Source of the DNA: Ustilago trichophora
Taxonomy: Eukaryota; Basidiomycota; Ustilaginomycetes; Ustilaginales; Ustilaginaceae
Length of the DNA stretch: 64,000 nucleotides
Assembly: GCA_900323505.1 (NCBI GenBank)
Contig: OOIN01000029.1
Location: 496,001 to 560,000 of the forward strand
Direction of reading: 5' to 3'
The notes below the pieces were generated by a model that was not told the origin of the DNA, made no database searches, and saw only the letters and a program-made list of their open reading frames with translations. This document shows positions 29,201 through 38,775 of this stretch, piece after piece. The position numbers and the translations under genes are program-made. Positions within the stretch are counted from its first letter, which is position 1, and each line of letters starts with the position of its first letter.

Positions 29201-30484
29201 ACACCCAGACGTAGTCTCAAGCGCGAACTGTCGCCTACGGGCATGGATATCGATTCGGGCAGCAATTCGGGTCGCGATCTCAGCTCGCCTCCTCCCATGT
29301 TCCGTTCGCGCTCCAACGAGAGTGGTGGTGGTAACGCTGCCGATGCATCCGGCAACCTAAGCAGCAGCTTCAGCAGCACCGGCAGCGGTCACGGAAGAGC
29401 CGGGCTAGGGGATACTCCCATGCGATCCACCCAATCCATGCAGCCTTTCTCTACCAACGACAGCATTGCAGCACCGAGCGGATTCACCAACCCCTTCACC
29501 TCCCCTACATTCCACTTCAACCCCTCTGCCACCGCCAGAGTCCGAAATGCAGCAGGAAGTGCTATGCAGAATGCCTCCAGCCAAGACCCCAACATTCTGT
29601 CACCCCGGCATCAGCAGGATGGCCGTTCGGGTTCGGATCTGACGCTCTCGCCCACGAGGGGAGCGGCGGGATTGCAGTTGGGTGCCCAGGATACGTGGAG
29701 GCAGGCATCGTCGCCTTTCTCTGAAGTGTCAACACCGTCGTTGCATGGAGGGGGATCCGCGCGATCTTCGTTCTCTTCTGCAACCGGAGTGCATTCGCGC
29801 CTGTCGAGTGCCAATGGCTTGTCGCCCACAGGGTCCGAAGATGGAGGGCGGTCGATCGAGGAAGCTTTGCTCTCGGCTATGAATCCTTTCGAGCTAGCCA
29901 TTTCTCAGCAGCAGTCGCAGAACTCTGGTGATGAGAGGACGACAGCCGCAACAGCAGCAGGAGATACTTCGACCTCGACCATTACGGGAAGCAATGAACC
30001 CACCCCATTTGACACTTCCTCTTCGACCACTTCGAACGGTTTTAATTTCAACGGCAACAACGCCTCCTCCACCCGGGCAGAAACTATGTCAGCTTCCAAT
30101 TCTGCAGGCTACACGTCGTCCTTTACCGACCTCCCGCATCACACGCCCAACACTTCGACCCACTCTACACCTGCCACCTCTCAGCAGCAGCAACACCAAC
30201 AACAACAACAACAACACGACTCTTCTTCTTCATCCTCTTCTCAGGTGCTGTTTATGGGGAAAGATCATACCCAGCTCACCTCATCTTCTAAAAAGTCGAC
30301 GACGGCGGCGGTTGTCGAGGTGGATGAAGCAGTATCGCAGGGTCAAGATGTGGTACGGGGCATTGTGGAGGGCGTAAGAGAGCAGAGGATGAGTCTGATT
30401 CAGACTGGGAGGCAATTTGTTTTTGTCTATAGTGCCGTTTTGGCTGGATTGTTGAGGGATTTGCGTCGCGAAGGCGTTGTTTAA
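26228..30484 (+). CDS. Rhodanese/tyrosine-phosphatase protein (Pyp1/Ptp2-3 type) with split catalytic domain
   Basis: 1418-aa protein resembling fungal MAPK tyrosine phosphatases. Residues about 240-400 form a rhodanese-like module (VLVLDIRPSTSFSMARI ... GELCWLVGGFNKL) without an obvious catalytic Cys loop, as in non-catalytic MAPK-docking modules. The PTP domain starts near 670 (NRYNNIWTYEHSRVRL, DYLNGSFV, YIATQAPLPSTFDAFW), has the WPD loop (YIAWPDYHIPETPESLL, about 858) and the P-loop VHCSAGVGRTGAF with Cys910 and Arg916. A Ser/Asn-rich disordered stretch of about 450 residues follows. The Q-loop/final helices (REQRMSLIQTGRQFVFVY, Gln about 1392) then appear at the extreme C-terminus. It probably dephosphorylates a MAP kinase, by family analogy. 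Start codon after a long pyrimidine-rich leader. Confidence 0.85.
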   Translation: MMSTQPPDTATKAKTRRSLLPSLNFGSSSSSTAPMASSSRASATSSAASSSGAEPDYFATIHVPDSNAPNPGAVRIASPFALATPLVSTSGARVPSRQNAADGDSQDSEPHPWAKLFPDGGMTTALPDGFRMGRLGVPPTPAANASSTLNKMQLPTSGSASSVPPDFRRTLNLPPRLKGGLSSSSSLPLPTSSAASNTRASASAEDLSKFKALDVDGLAEALAPPSWTQQSKARPTNANSATSEDVLVLDIRPSTSFSMARIASSINICAPSTLLKRPAITVERIEDEMLGSTTDRRRFMRWRKGPLKPKPDTKTGASDEASLEAVRKRGATISLPEEPGVSKIIVLDTDTSRIDGTGNATAGGGGPCLIGVLKKFEAAGFAGELCWLVGGFNKLARSKRAQEFIDTGAPTKTAEDESSSSGGSTGSQMSADLRGRKPPTLKLNGVVATPSFGSPAEGNDERKSLVQPRGLPMEAFQTQSTVAGWPGQSRSPAKDGDQRAAGEPFKLSLASRQQDHRGHGANNNLAGQAGSASRSAACANPFFDNIRQNRELQHGITEKIPMELPQISELQVQQLPPFLQKLVHMSEADRALALAQAFFDVEKAEQNRLIATMQQHSAESDQDPRSKDFASAQAAALQRQSSSLSGRHLDPNSHAFPFSIAAALERGADNRYNNIWTYEHSRVRLSKPRSAHDPGSDYLNGSFVHPPQQFGSKRRYIATQAPLPSTFDAFWTAVWEQNSRVIVMLTREHESGRLQSHPYWLQSEYGDSIRLTKLEEVVLDDAGQKMRAEECDGVLNKDQDGGALFPTMPSQSQSPSQQSDQNASAGKREPTTVRRTFLLKNLAEPQSAPRRIVQLQYIAWPDYHIPETPESLLTLMDIADAAQNGADAELRNTMTRGRGAAAAGPMVVHCSAGVGRTGAFIVIDAALDVLRRARRRQKLVSNGKDAQSISEPAPWENDIVAASSNNSLTTDGTPEVDMAPPSSPLGDRFPRTPRRSLKRELSPTGMDIDSGSNSGRDLSSPPPMFRSRSNESGGGNAADASGNLSSSFSSTGSGHGRAGLGDTPMRSTQSMQPFSTNDSIAAPSGFTNPFTSPTFHFNPSATARVRNAAGSAMQNASSQDPNILSPRHQQDGRSGSDLTLSPTRGAAGLQLGAQDTWRQASSPFSEVSTPSLHGGGSARSSFSSATGVHSRLSSANGLSPTGSEDGGRSIEEALLSAMNPFELAISQQQSQNSGDERTTAATAAGDTSTSTITGSNEPTPFDTSSSTTSNGFNFNGNNASSTRAETMSASNSAGYTSSFTDLPHHTPNTSTHSTPATSQQQQHQQQQQQHDSSSSSSSQVLFMGKDHTQLTSSSKKSTTAAVVEVDEAVSQGQDVVRGIVEGVREQRMSLIQTGRQFVFVYSAVLAGLLRDLRREGVV

Positions 30485-30993
30485 CATAGCTCTCGTTCAA
30501 GGCGTCAGTGCTTCTCTCTCTCTCTCTTTCTCTCTCTTTGTGGCAAGCAGGGAGGGAAAGATATCATACATGTATTGGTACACAAGAAACAGTTTTCGTT
30601 TTTGCAACTAGGATTCGTCAGTTTATTTTTCATCTACACCAGCGAAGAAGAAGAAGAAGAAGAAGAAGAAGAAGAAGAATATGTGTAAAGAAGGGAGATG
30701 ATAATGGGTTGTGGCAAAGTTTTGAGGTGAGAGGGGGGGAAAGGTGACTGGGAAGTGAATACCGTAGATGAAATTTGAGTTGTTTTAGGGGATTCTCTTT
30801 TCAGAATTTGAGGTGTGGGATAGCGAAGCAGAAAGATACGTGACACAGCCAAGGATTGAGGGAGCAACGTAAATGACAAGGTATGACTCTGATGTACAAT
30901 ACGGTGGAGTACAGCACAGTACAGTACAGTACAGTATAGCATAGAGCAGTATGTTGACAAAGGATGATGGATGGAAGAGAAATGAATAAAATT
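30485..30993. other. Convergent 3' intergenic region with repeats
   Basis: 509 bp between the phosphatase and CWC15 stops. It contains a CT run (about 30510-30540), a (GAA)12 microsatellite at 30644-30679 and a GTACA-type array at 30909-30937. No gene is visible. Confidence 0.6.
30644..30679. repeat. (GAA)12 trinucleotide microsatellite
   Basis: Twelve perfect GAA units downstream of the phosphatase gene. Confidence 0.95.
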
Positions 30994-31965
30994 TTATTTA
31001 ATGTAACGATTCATGAATTTTCGATGAAAATCAGACCTAGTTAAATCGTTTACGAACGCAACGCTTTCAGAATCTTGTTTAGCTGTATCTCCAGCAGCTC
31101 GTGCTTGATTTTTAAAAATAACATCATCATCCCATCTTTTTTTGACTCCAAAATCCACCCCACCTTGATCTTTCTCTACATTATTCCTAACTGTTGAAGA
31201 ATCCAAAGACAAAGAGGAGGAGGAGGAGGAGGAGGAAAAGGCATTTTGAAGATTCAAAAGTGGGTTGCCAAGCGCAATTTCTTCTTGGCGAGAAAGCTGT
31301 TGCTCTGAAGCTGAAAGAGAAGCTAATCGAGCCTTTTCAGCCACTCTTTCGGCTTTGATCTTGGCCAATTCGTTAAGAAGTTGCGCTTGTTCATCATCTT
31401 CTTCATCATCGCTATCTTCTTGGTCCGAGGAGGAATCGGAGTGTTGAGAATTTGAAACGTCGTCGGATGTCGTTTCTGTGTTGTCGTTGTTGACAGTGGC
31501 AGTGGCAGTGGTGGTGGGATGTTTGGAAGATGCTTGATCGTCATTATCATTTCCAGAGTCCGAGGAACCAGAAGAAGAAGAAGATGATGATGAAGCATCA
31601 GAATCGCGATCCAACTCTATCGCCGCCGCAATTGCTTCCCTTCTCCTCTTTACCTCTTCATCCTCATTTTCGTCCGCCTCCACCTTAACGCTACCCGACA
31701 TTGGCATGGGTAGAGGCTCCAATCCAGCCCGAACCCTCTTTTTATTCTTTGCCTCCCATTCAGCTACCTCCAACTCGCGCTTCAAATCCCGCCTGCCAGC
31801 TGCAGAACTGCTAGAACCAGAAGAAGACGGGGCAGCAGTGGGTGGCTGACGAAATTTCAAACTGGTATGACTGGGTAAATCATACTCGGTACGTTGTTGC
31901 GAGAGATGCGCTTTGGATTCGCGTCCCTTTGCTGCAGTAAAGTTTGGTCTGTGTGCTGTTGACAT
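30994..31965 (-). CDS. CWC15: Pre-mRNA splicing factor Cwc15/Cwf15
   Basis: 323-aa component of the Prp19-associated (NTC-related) part of the active spliceosome. The family termini are clear: N-terminal MSTAHRPNFTAAKGRE, with the TAHRP motif invariant in Cwc15, and C-terminal RWDDDVIFKNQAR followed by VNDLTRSDFHRKFMNRYIK, the conserved anchor that threads through Prp8/U6 contacts. The middle is Ser/Asp/Glu-rich and longer than in yeast (175 aa) or human (229 aa). It includes a Glu/Asp/Ser tract near residues 115-200 and a helical AQLLNELAKIKAER segment near 205. One exon, no internal introns. Confidence 0.93.
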   Translation of the reverse strand: MSTAHRPNFTAAKGRESKAHLSQQRTEYDLPSHTSLKFRQPPTAAPSSSGSSSSAAGRRDLKRELEVAEWEAKNKKRVRAGLEPLPMPMSGSVKVEADENEDEEVKRRREAIAAAIELDRDSDASSSSSSSSGSSDSGNDNDDQASSKHPTTTATATVNNDNTETTSDDVSNSQHSDSSSDQEDSDDEEDDEQAQLLNELAKIKAERVAEKARLASLSASEQQLSRQEEIALGNPLLNLQNAFSSSSSSSSLSLDSSTVRNNVEKDQGGVDFGVKKRWDDDVIFKNQARAAGDTAKQDSESVAFVNDLTRSDFHRKFMNRYIK

Positions 31966-32608
31966 GGCGGTGTTGAAATATTACTTGGAGGGGAGAGAGA
32001 GAGGGAAAGAGAAAAAAAAAAGATCCTCTTGGTAGCGAGGGCTGCTTGGGAGTAATCGTGTGATATTAGCTTGGAAACGAAGATATGCACTTTTGCGGAC
32101 GATAATGAGAGGGTAGATTATGCTGCGGGTTGAAGTTTGTTCGGAAGATCTTGAGGATGGTACGAGTTGCGAAACACGACGGGAGTGGGGTTTCCTCGTC
32201 GAGATGATCAAGTGTGAAGCCAACACGCTGGCAAAGGCTATGTGATGTAAAAGATAGTATCACCGGTCCAAAGTATACGTTGAAGCGTAGGGCACCTATG
32301 CGAAGCGGCGGTGATGGTGGTAATGATCCTGATGATGAAGAGGAAAGATGGATAATATGTCAAAATACGCCCAAACAACAACTGCAACACCGTAAGTGGA
32401 GCAATTGATTACCACTTTTTCGGCCGATAAGAAGATCCTGACGCCTTCTTCACGCTCCACGTAGTACAATAGCACACAAAGAGGCACTGGTGCACAGGCC
32501 AGTCTCGCTGCGCAGCGTGTGCGGGGTTCCATTTCTAGGACCCTGAACACCCAACCTCTCTCCCTCTCTCTCTCTCTAACCATCACAACGAAAAGTTTGA
32601 AACAAAAG
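31966..32608. other. Divergent promoter CWC15/FKBP
   Basis: 643 bp between start codons. It has an A-run near 32010 and a CT run just upstream of the FKBP start (about 32555-32577). No other feature is recognisable. Confidence 0.5.
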
Positions 32609-33980
32609 ATGAAGCTCTCGACCCTCCTCACATCCTTCATTGGTCTCACGGCTGCTAGCACAGTCGTGGTGGCTGCTGCAGACACCAACTTGCCAGACAA
32701 GCTTCAGGTGGGCGTCAAGTATCGTCCCGAAAAGTGTGACGACAAGTCGCAGGCTGGTGACTTGCTCGCTATGTAAGTTGTTTTCTCCACATCAATACGA
32801 TCTCTTTTGATGGTAGGAGCGGTGGCTGACATCTTTTTCGCTCTCTCTATCTTATGGCGTGGGTACACTGGGACAGGCACTACACTGGTACACTGGTAAG
32901 TCAACCTTTTGATGTAGAAGAAAGTCAGCGGTAAACTTAGAGAGAGAGGGAGAGAGAGCACTGACACAATGTAATGCTATGATGATTGGTTTGATGATGA
33001 ACAGGCCGACGGCACAAAGTTCGACAGCTCCTTGGATCGTGGTACTCCCTTTGAGTTTACTCGTAAGTGTCACCTCGGTTGTTCAGTTCGATTCTCTTCC
33101 TGTGCAAAGTGTCGTGGAAATCCATACTCACAACTACTCCTCCCATAACTTCTCTACAAACATTCATCCTCGGTTCGACCCTCAAATCAACATCTACAAC
33201 AAATCTCACACCTCCAAACATCTGATCTGCGTCCGATAGTTGGTATCGGCCAAGTCATCAAAGGGTGGGATAAAGGTCTGAGGGATATGTGTGTTGGTGA
33301 AAAGCGCAAGCTCAAGATCCCCCCCGGTGACGGATACGGTGCTCAGGGTGCTGGTGGAGTTATCCCTCCTAATGCTCATTTGATTTTCGAAGGTATGTGT
33401 AGAGCTTTCCTTTTTTTTCTTCCTCTTCTCTTTACCTCTTACCTTGTGTACATTGAAGAGGGCTTTGGGCTTGTTTGAGTTTGGACGATGGACGAAAAAA
33501 AAGGGGGGCGGGGGGACGATGTTGAAAAGTGGTGGATTTGGAGAGAAAGCTGTTGGAATGAAGACCAACTTGTTTTGTTAGGATGAAATTGGACGACTTG
33601 ACTCGAAGGTAAACTTTGCGCAGACAAAATGGACCCTTGAGGCGCAACAAAGTCAACAAAACCTGCAAGAAAGACACAGTACTGTACACTTGATGGAAGA
33701 TCAACAAGCTTCAAAAACGACATTCCTTCTTCTACCAACAAGAACGAAGCTACGATCACATCATACCAACCACCATTAAACTACATGACGATGGGGGGAC
33801 CTACACCAACCTTTGCATCAGCGAACAACTAACTTGAAACCCCATCTGATCACTTTCCTTTTCCTTTTCCTTTTCCTTTCGTTTCGTTTCCTTTCAATGG
33901 CAATTCAAACAGTCGAATTGCTCGAGATTAAAGGCTCCCGTGCAGCGGCACGCCAGTCAGCTCAACATTCTGAACTGTAA
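32609..33980 (+). CDS. FPR2: ER-lumenal FKBP-type peptidyl-prolyl isomerase (FKBP2-like)
   Basis: Five coding exons: 32609-32772, 32877-32895 (19 nt), 33005-33062, 33240-33392, 33913-33980. Donors are GTAAGT, GTAAGT, GTAAGT, GTATGT and all acceptors are AG. Spliced product 153 aa. A signal peptide ([20 protein letters not shown], residues 1-20, cleavage near 24) precedes one FKBP domain. The pocket residues of the family are present: the Tyr of HYTGTL, FD of KFDSS, the Phe of PFEF, VI and W of QVIKGWD, the Tyr of GDGYG, and the Phe of HLIFEVELLEI. The chain ends HSEL, a variant of the HDEL/KDEL retrieval signal, so ER residence is likely. It catalyses cis-trans prolyl isomerisation and should bind FK506. 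Intron 4 is long (520 nt) with a CCTTTT-type pyrimidine array. Confidence 0.92.
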
Positions 33981-34135
33981 CTCTTCTCCCCAAATCCTGA
34001 CCATGTATTCATCAACGATTCGGGATCTGCTACAACACAAAGAAGATTCAAAACTGACATTTTCCACCAAGAACAAAGTTTCCAAAAACAAACACAACTT
34101 ACAACTTACACAACAATCGTATAAGAAAAGAAAAG

Positions 34136-34168
<33 letters not shown>

Positions 34169-34235
34169 GTGTACAGAGATGCAAAGCGTAGTATAGCAGT
34201 TTGTGTGGTCTTGTAACCTTGGAAGAAAAGGGGTT

Positions 34236-35775
34236 TTAGAAATCGGGGAAAAGATGGCCAAGGTTGTCGGGAAGATCAGTTCTGCTATATTCTGAAACGT
34301 CGTTTTCTGGATACCTCTCGAATCTGTTTTCAGAAAATGTAGAGATGGAGGTGTTTGTCAGTTATCGTTCCCCTTTGCTCACATAGTAGAGCCGGAGTGG
34401 AAGGGGATTTCTCTTGAGAAAAAAAAAAAAAAAAGCTTAAAACTTACTGGCTGGAATCACCATCAGCAGTCACGGTCGGCAAGTAAGGTGCCGGAATTTC
34501 TCGCCTATACAACCTGTCCCAATCGACCTCTGCGAACCACATGTGACCAAAGATATCCTTACTGCCTCTATGCAGATTACCATATCTCTTACTGAGATCT
34601 GCTGTGAGAAGATTCTTCAAGAGATCTTTGACGCCAGTTTCAAAGTAAGGTGGATATCTGACTTTGCAAGCGATGATTTTTTCGTAGAGCTTGATCGGGT
34701 TTCCGTCTTCGGTAAAGAACGGTGGGTGACCAGCCAACATTTCGTAGAGAAGAACACCAAGGGCCCACCAGTCGACACTCTTGTTGTAACCTTTGGAAGA
34801 GACGATTTCAGGAGCAAGGTAATCCGGGGTTCCACACAAGGTCCAAGTCACATCGGGGACGTATTTGGCGAATCCAAAGTCGGTGATTTTGAGATGGCCA
34901 TCGGCTGAAAGAAGGATATTTTCGGGTTTAAGATCGCGATAGATAATGTTGTTTTGGTGAAGATAGTCGATGGCAAGAGCCACTTCTGCAGCGTAGAACT
35001 TGGCAACGGGATGTGGGAAGCGTTGCGATTTGCGAAGAAGCGTAAACAACTCTCCTCCTGGCACATAGTCCATGACCATGTAGAGGAAGGTGGAATCTTT
35101 GAATGTGCCCCAGAGGTTGACGAGGAAGGGATGACGGACGATGGAAAGGATGGCTCTTTCCGAGTTTGTGTGTTCGACCTGCTTCATTTTGACTACCTGC
35201 TCCTTGCGGAGGACTTTGATGGCGTAGAAGCGGTGGTTGTGACGCGATCGGACGAGATGGACACGTCCGAAACTGCCAGTTCCCAGCGTTCTCTCGACGG
35301 CAAAGTCCGAAAGCGCATATCGACCACTGAGCTTGCGCTGCTGGGCAGCGATGGCAAGCGGCAAAGAGGCGGAGCTGTAGGTGCCTGCCGAGTTGGCACT
35401 GGCAACATGGTTGGGAATGCCAGCAGCAGCAGCAGCAGCAGCAGCCTGTTGCTTGGCATCTACGACACCTGCAGGCCTGGCCTGAGATTGCGACGAGGAC
35501 ACCGATGCAGCGGCAGCGGCTGCAGCTGCCGCGACGGCCGCTTCATGTGTAGCCGAATAGTCGGCGGTACCGGTCTGGGGCACGCCAGACATGTCTATGG
35601 AAACAATGGAGCTGGAGCTGTCCTGTCGATGTTGGGTTGTGATTGGTGTTGTTGATGTGGCTTGGACGGGCTGGGCGGAGTTTACGTGGCTAGATGGAGC
35701 AAGTGGAGGAGCAAGCTTTCTGGGATGTTGGGTCGATGCAAGATCGCCTGAAGCTTTTCGTTTGAGTGCGGTCAC
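34236..35775 (-). CDS. adr1: cAMP-dependent protein kinase catalytic subunit
   Basis: AGC-family Ser/Thr kinase of the cAMP pathway, which in smuts controls morphology and virulence (Adr1 of Ustilago maydis is the named counterpart). Two exons: 34448-35775 and 34236-34323, joined across a 124-nt intron (GTAAGT donor, CAG acceptor), giving 471 aa. A Gln/Ser/Ala-rich N-terminal extension of about 155 residues precedes the kinase: Gly loop GTGSFGRV (about 164), AIK lysine, [15 protein letters not shown], activation loop [14 protein letters not shown] with the phosphorylatable Thr, and APE. Exon 2 supplies the AGC tail, ending LFPDF*, i.e. the F-x-x-F motif that docks on the N-lobe. Without splicing the frame stops right after DGDSSQ and would lack this tail. 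Tail-to-tail with the FKBP gene. Confidence 0.93.
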
Positions 35776-36998
35776 TATGGCGGATGTTGTGGGGGGGTTG
35801 GGTTGCCGTGACCAGTGTTGAGGCGATTGTCCTGGGGGAAATATGGGAGGCCGATCACAAGAGGATGGGAGAAGGGTGATTCAAGTGCGATGCAATGAGG
35901 TCGAGCAAGTCCAGATTATGGTTGCCAATGGGTAGCAAGATGCAGTAGAAGCGGAGTCCAAGAGATCCAGAGCGACGATGCTTGCTAGAACGACGTACGC
36001 GGTCGAGCTAGAGATGGCGGTAGAGGTGGAAATTGTGCGTTAAAAGATCGTCAAGAGCTGAGAACGAAAAACAAGGCTTGGATGAGGCAGAAGACAGATG
36101 AGGAATGAAGAGCAGAGAAAGAGAGAAAGAGAAAGAGAGAGAGAGAAGTGGACCGTGGGGTGGTTGTGGAAAAAGGTGGCTGACTGGCGGGCTGACTGGC
36201 GTTTGGCTTTGTTGGATCGCTGCTTTTGGGTTTGTGCGTGTCTGTTGGACTGTGCGGCGGACCGCGGCTGAAAAATACTTAATCCTGGAAAAACAAAATA
36301 AAATCTCGACGACAACAACACACAGCACATTGCACACATACAGTGGGCGGCAATGTTTGTGTGAGCTTGCGTTTAAAAATTAAATGAAAATGAGCCTTTT
36401 TTTTCTTCTCCTTTCCTTTTGTCTGCTTCTCCGCTTTAGGCTGACGGAACAAAAAACAAAAAGCCAAAAGCGATCCTTCTCCTCCAGCTCCATCAGACTC
36501 ACAACTTCGGTGATACATCTACATCTGACTGGCCTCAATGACGAACGTAGCAATGGTGAAAGATTGAGTCAAGAATAGCTTGACATGATCGGGGATGATG
36601 CAGATGCCTCTGTGCACCTTGTCCTCTTTTCGCGAGACAAGTGTGGTACAAGTTGCTGTAACCATAGCCTTGACTGGAAGCTTTGACGGGCTTTGCTACC
36701 GTGACACTCAAACACGCGCGACACCAAGATTCAAGAATTCCAATTCCTAATTCCTACAGTAGTGTACACAGTACAGTACAGTGATTCCTCACTGGCTTCC
36801 TTTTTGTTGCCGCATCCATCCAATTCCAATTCCCATTTTTCATTCATTTTCAGGTCAGAGTGAGAGAGAGAGAGTGGCTTATTTTTGCCTGTGGTGTGTC
36901 TGTGCGCACAACTGCCAAAAGCGGATGTCAGTTCCTTTCCCTTTTGCGCACGCGCCATCATCACTCTTGAAATATCGGCCAAGAGCATTTGACACTAA
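35776..36998. other. Upstream region of the PKA gene
   Basis: 1.2 kb holding the presumed PKA promoter/leader. It contains a purine-rich run (AGAGAAAGAG, 36113-36146) and a GTACA-type array at 36755-36782. No gene is supportable. Confidence 0.5.
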
Positions 36999-37417
36999 CT
37001 AGTCTTTGGCAGTATCAATAGCTGTGGGAACACCCACAAAATTGAGCAGAGCATCTTCTGCTTTGGTATGGTCTTCGGCGAGATGTCTTGTCTTGCGCCG
37101 CAGACCCATGGCAAGAGGCTTAACCAGCACGGCTTCAAGTATTTACCGAGTGCCAAGAGATGGGATCCCACCAAGGCTCATCAGCTCGCAATACCCCGTT
37201 TCCCTCTTTATCGTCGTGGGCCTCAACTTCGTCTGATCGGGCTATGTAGCTTTTTCTCGAGCTCGTTCAAAACGTTGCTAGCCTCTTCTAGCAGCGCTTT
37301 GCCTGGTATCGCTTCCTTGATGTCGTTTGACCAATTCACTGGTGAATCGTGCTCGTTTCTAGTTGCCATACCTGGTGCAAGAAACAAGGGTTTCGTGTTG
37401 AAATCTGGTGTTAGCAG
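36999..37417 (-). pseudogene. Frameshifted small gene, family unknown
   Basis: Three consecutive protein-like segments lie on the minus strand in three different frames. Segment a runs 37417 to a TGA at 37225-37223 (ATG at 37369; NWSNDIKEAIPGKALLEEA). Segment b overlaps its end and reaches a TGA at 37137-37135 (DEPWWDPISWHS). Segment c runs 37142 to a TAG at 37001-36999 (GLRRKTRHLAEDHTKAEDA). Each change of frame is +1 and lies at or near an A-run (GAGAAAAAGC and GTAAATA). Removing one A at each would connect the segments, so either the gene is decaying or these are sequence errors. Possible earlier coding, including a hydrophobic AVAVCLM stretch near 37715, is less certain. No family recognised. 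Confidence 0.4.
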
Positions 37418-38175
37418 CTAGGATGACTTCTTTCGAGCGATAGCAACTTCTTTACGAGGTGCAGCGGTCTAACGCTTCGCTATTCTTTGCTCAGCTGTTC
37501 AGTATGCGAAACTGAGAGACAGCTTAACGCACCTAGCACTGATCAGCTCTCATACAGCACATCACGTACTCATGCAGCAGCCGCTCTTCTCTCACTCCCA
37601 TGCAAAGTCAACGCAGAATGCAGAGCTCCTCCTGGGATCGGTTTCTATGTCGTTTCTTCGCCTTCCAGTCTGGTCATTTACCGGAATCATCTGCTGGTGA
37701 GCCTGACACTGGGCACATCAGGCAGACTGCTACTGCACGGAGCTTGGCGTTGTCTGACAAGGGACGCCGATTCCATATTTGTTAAATCTTTCAAAATTTC
37801 CGCGATTCCAGAAATTTGGGCTGTGCGTCAATAGTAGCTTCGGCTCCGCAAAGCACATGCAAAGGGCGCAGCTCCTCCACACTGCGCTCTGACGCCCGCC
37901 TTGGCACAATGCAGTTGCAATCTGACCGAACCACTTGCCTCATCTTGCTCCCTCTTCGTATCATCTCGGTCCATCCTCTCCCTCGCTTCCTCAATCTCAA
38001 GAACGCGACTGTTCAAGACCATCGCAAGAGTCAAACCATATCACAGCCCACAATAATCACGACTGCCTTAACAGCAACTTCACGACGAGCATCCGGTCCA
38101 GCTAAAACCAGCTTGAAAAACTCCCTTCCATCCATCCACCAATCCATTCTTGCCCACGCAACTCGCTGGCGCATT
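37418..38175. other. Region upstream of VPS68
   Basis: 758 bp. The left part may hold the decayed 5' part of the broken gene. The right part is the VPS68 promoter/leader, where the VPS68 frame happens to stay open back to an ATG at 37816. Confidence 0.4.
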
Positions 38176-38775
38176 ATGTCACTTCCAAGAAGATCCTACG
38201 ACCCTAGGCGGGTCTGTCTGATCCCCTTGCCCAATCTTCCTGCTTTTCTTCAAACGAGCAAGCGTCAATTGGGCATCTATCTCTCGGGAGCCCTCTTTGC
38301 CCTCGGATGGTGGTTCTTCCTCGACGCCTCCATCATCTCTTCCATGCGACGTCGCGTTCCCAAAGACCCCACCGTACCCTATGAACCACCAGCGACCTAC
38401 ATTACCTTTGCCGACTGGGTCCCCGGTCTCTGCGGTACCCTCGGAATGATCGTTGTCAATTTGATCGATAAGCAGCATCTCACCGATGTCGGTGCCGCAT
38501 TCTCGTTTGGCGGTGGAGGAGGTGGATTCTCGGGTGACAGCGTACAGTGGAGAGCCAGACTGTTCTTGTTCATCGGATTCGCACTCATGGCAGGTGGCCT
38601 GGCGGGAAGTATCACAGTGTTGACGGTCAAATATCTGGTACAGGTACTACCGGAGGGGTATGAGTATTACGGTGTCGCAAATGTGATTCAGAACGCTTGC
38701 ATCATGTTTTCTACCGTACTGCTCTGGTTGAGCCAGAATACCGAGAGCGAGTACGAGTACAACCTTACGCTTTAG
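38176..38775 (+). CDS. VPS68: Vps68/TMEM50-family membrane protein
   Basis: 199-aa protein of the UPF0220/TMEM50 family. Yeast Vps68 partners Vps55 in late endosome-to-vacuole sorting. Four hydrophobic spans are visible: about 35-55 (GIYLSGALFALGWWFFLDA), 75-95 (VPGLCGTLGMIVVNLI), 120-145 (LFLFIGFALMAGGLAGSI) and 168-186 (IQNACIMFSTVLLWLS). The YITFADWVPG segment between spans 1 and 2 is typical. The start at 38176 (MSLPRRSYDP) fits the family length (yeast 184 aa). The same frame is open for 120 codons upstream, but that part is low complexity and lacks family similarity, so I treat it as leader. Confidence 0.88.
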   Translation: MSLPRRSYDPRRVCLIPLPNLPAFLQTSKRQLGIYLSGALFALGWWFFLDASIISSMRRRVPKDPTVPYEPPATYITFADWVPGLCGTLGMIVVNLIDKQHLTDVGAAFSFGGGGGGFSGDSVQWRARLFLFIGFALMAGGLAGSITVLTVKYLVQVLPEGYEYYGVANVIQNACIMFSTVLLWLSQNTESEYEYNLTL

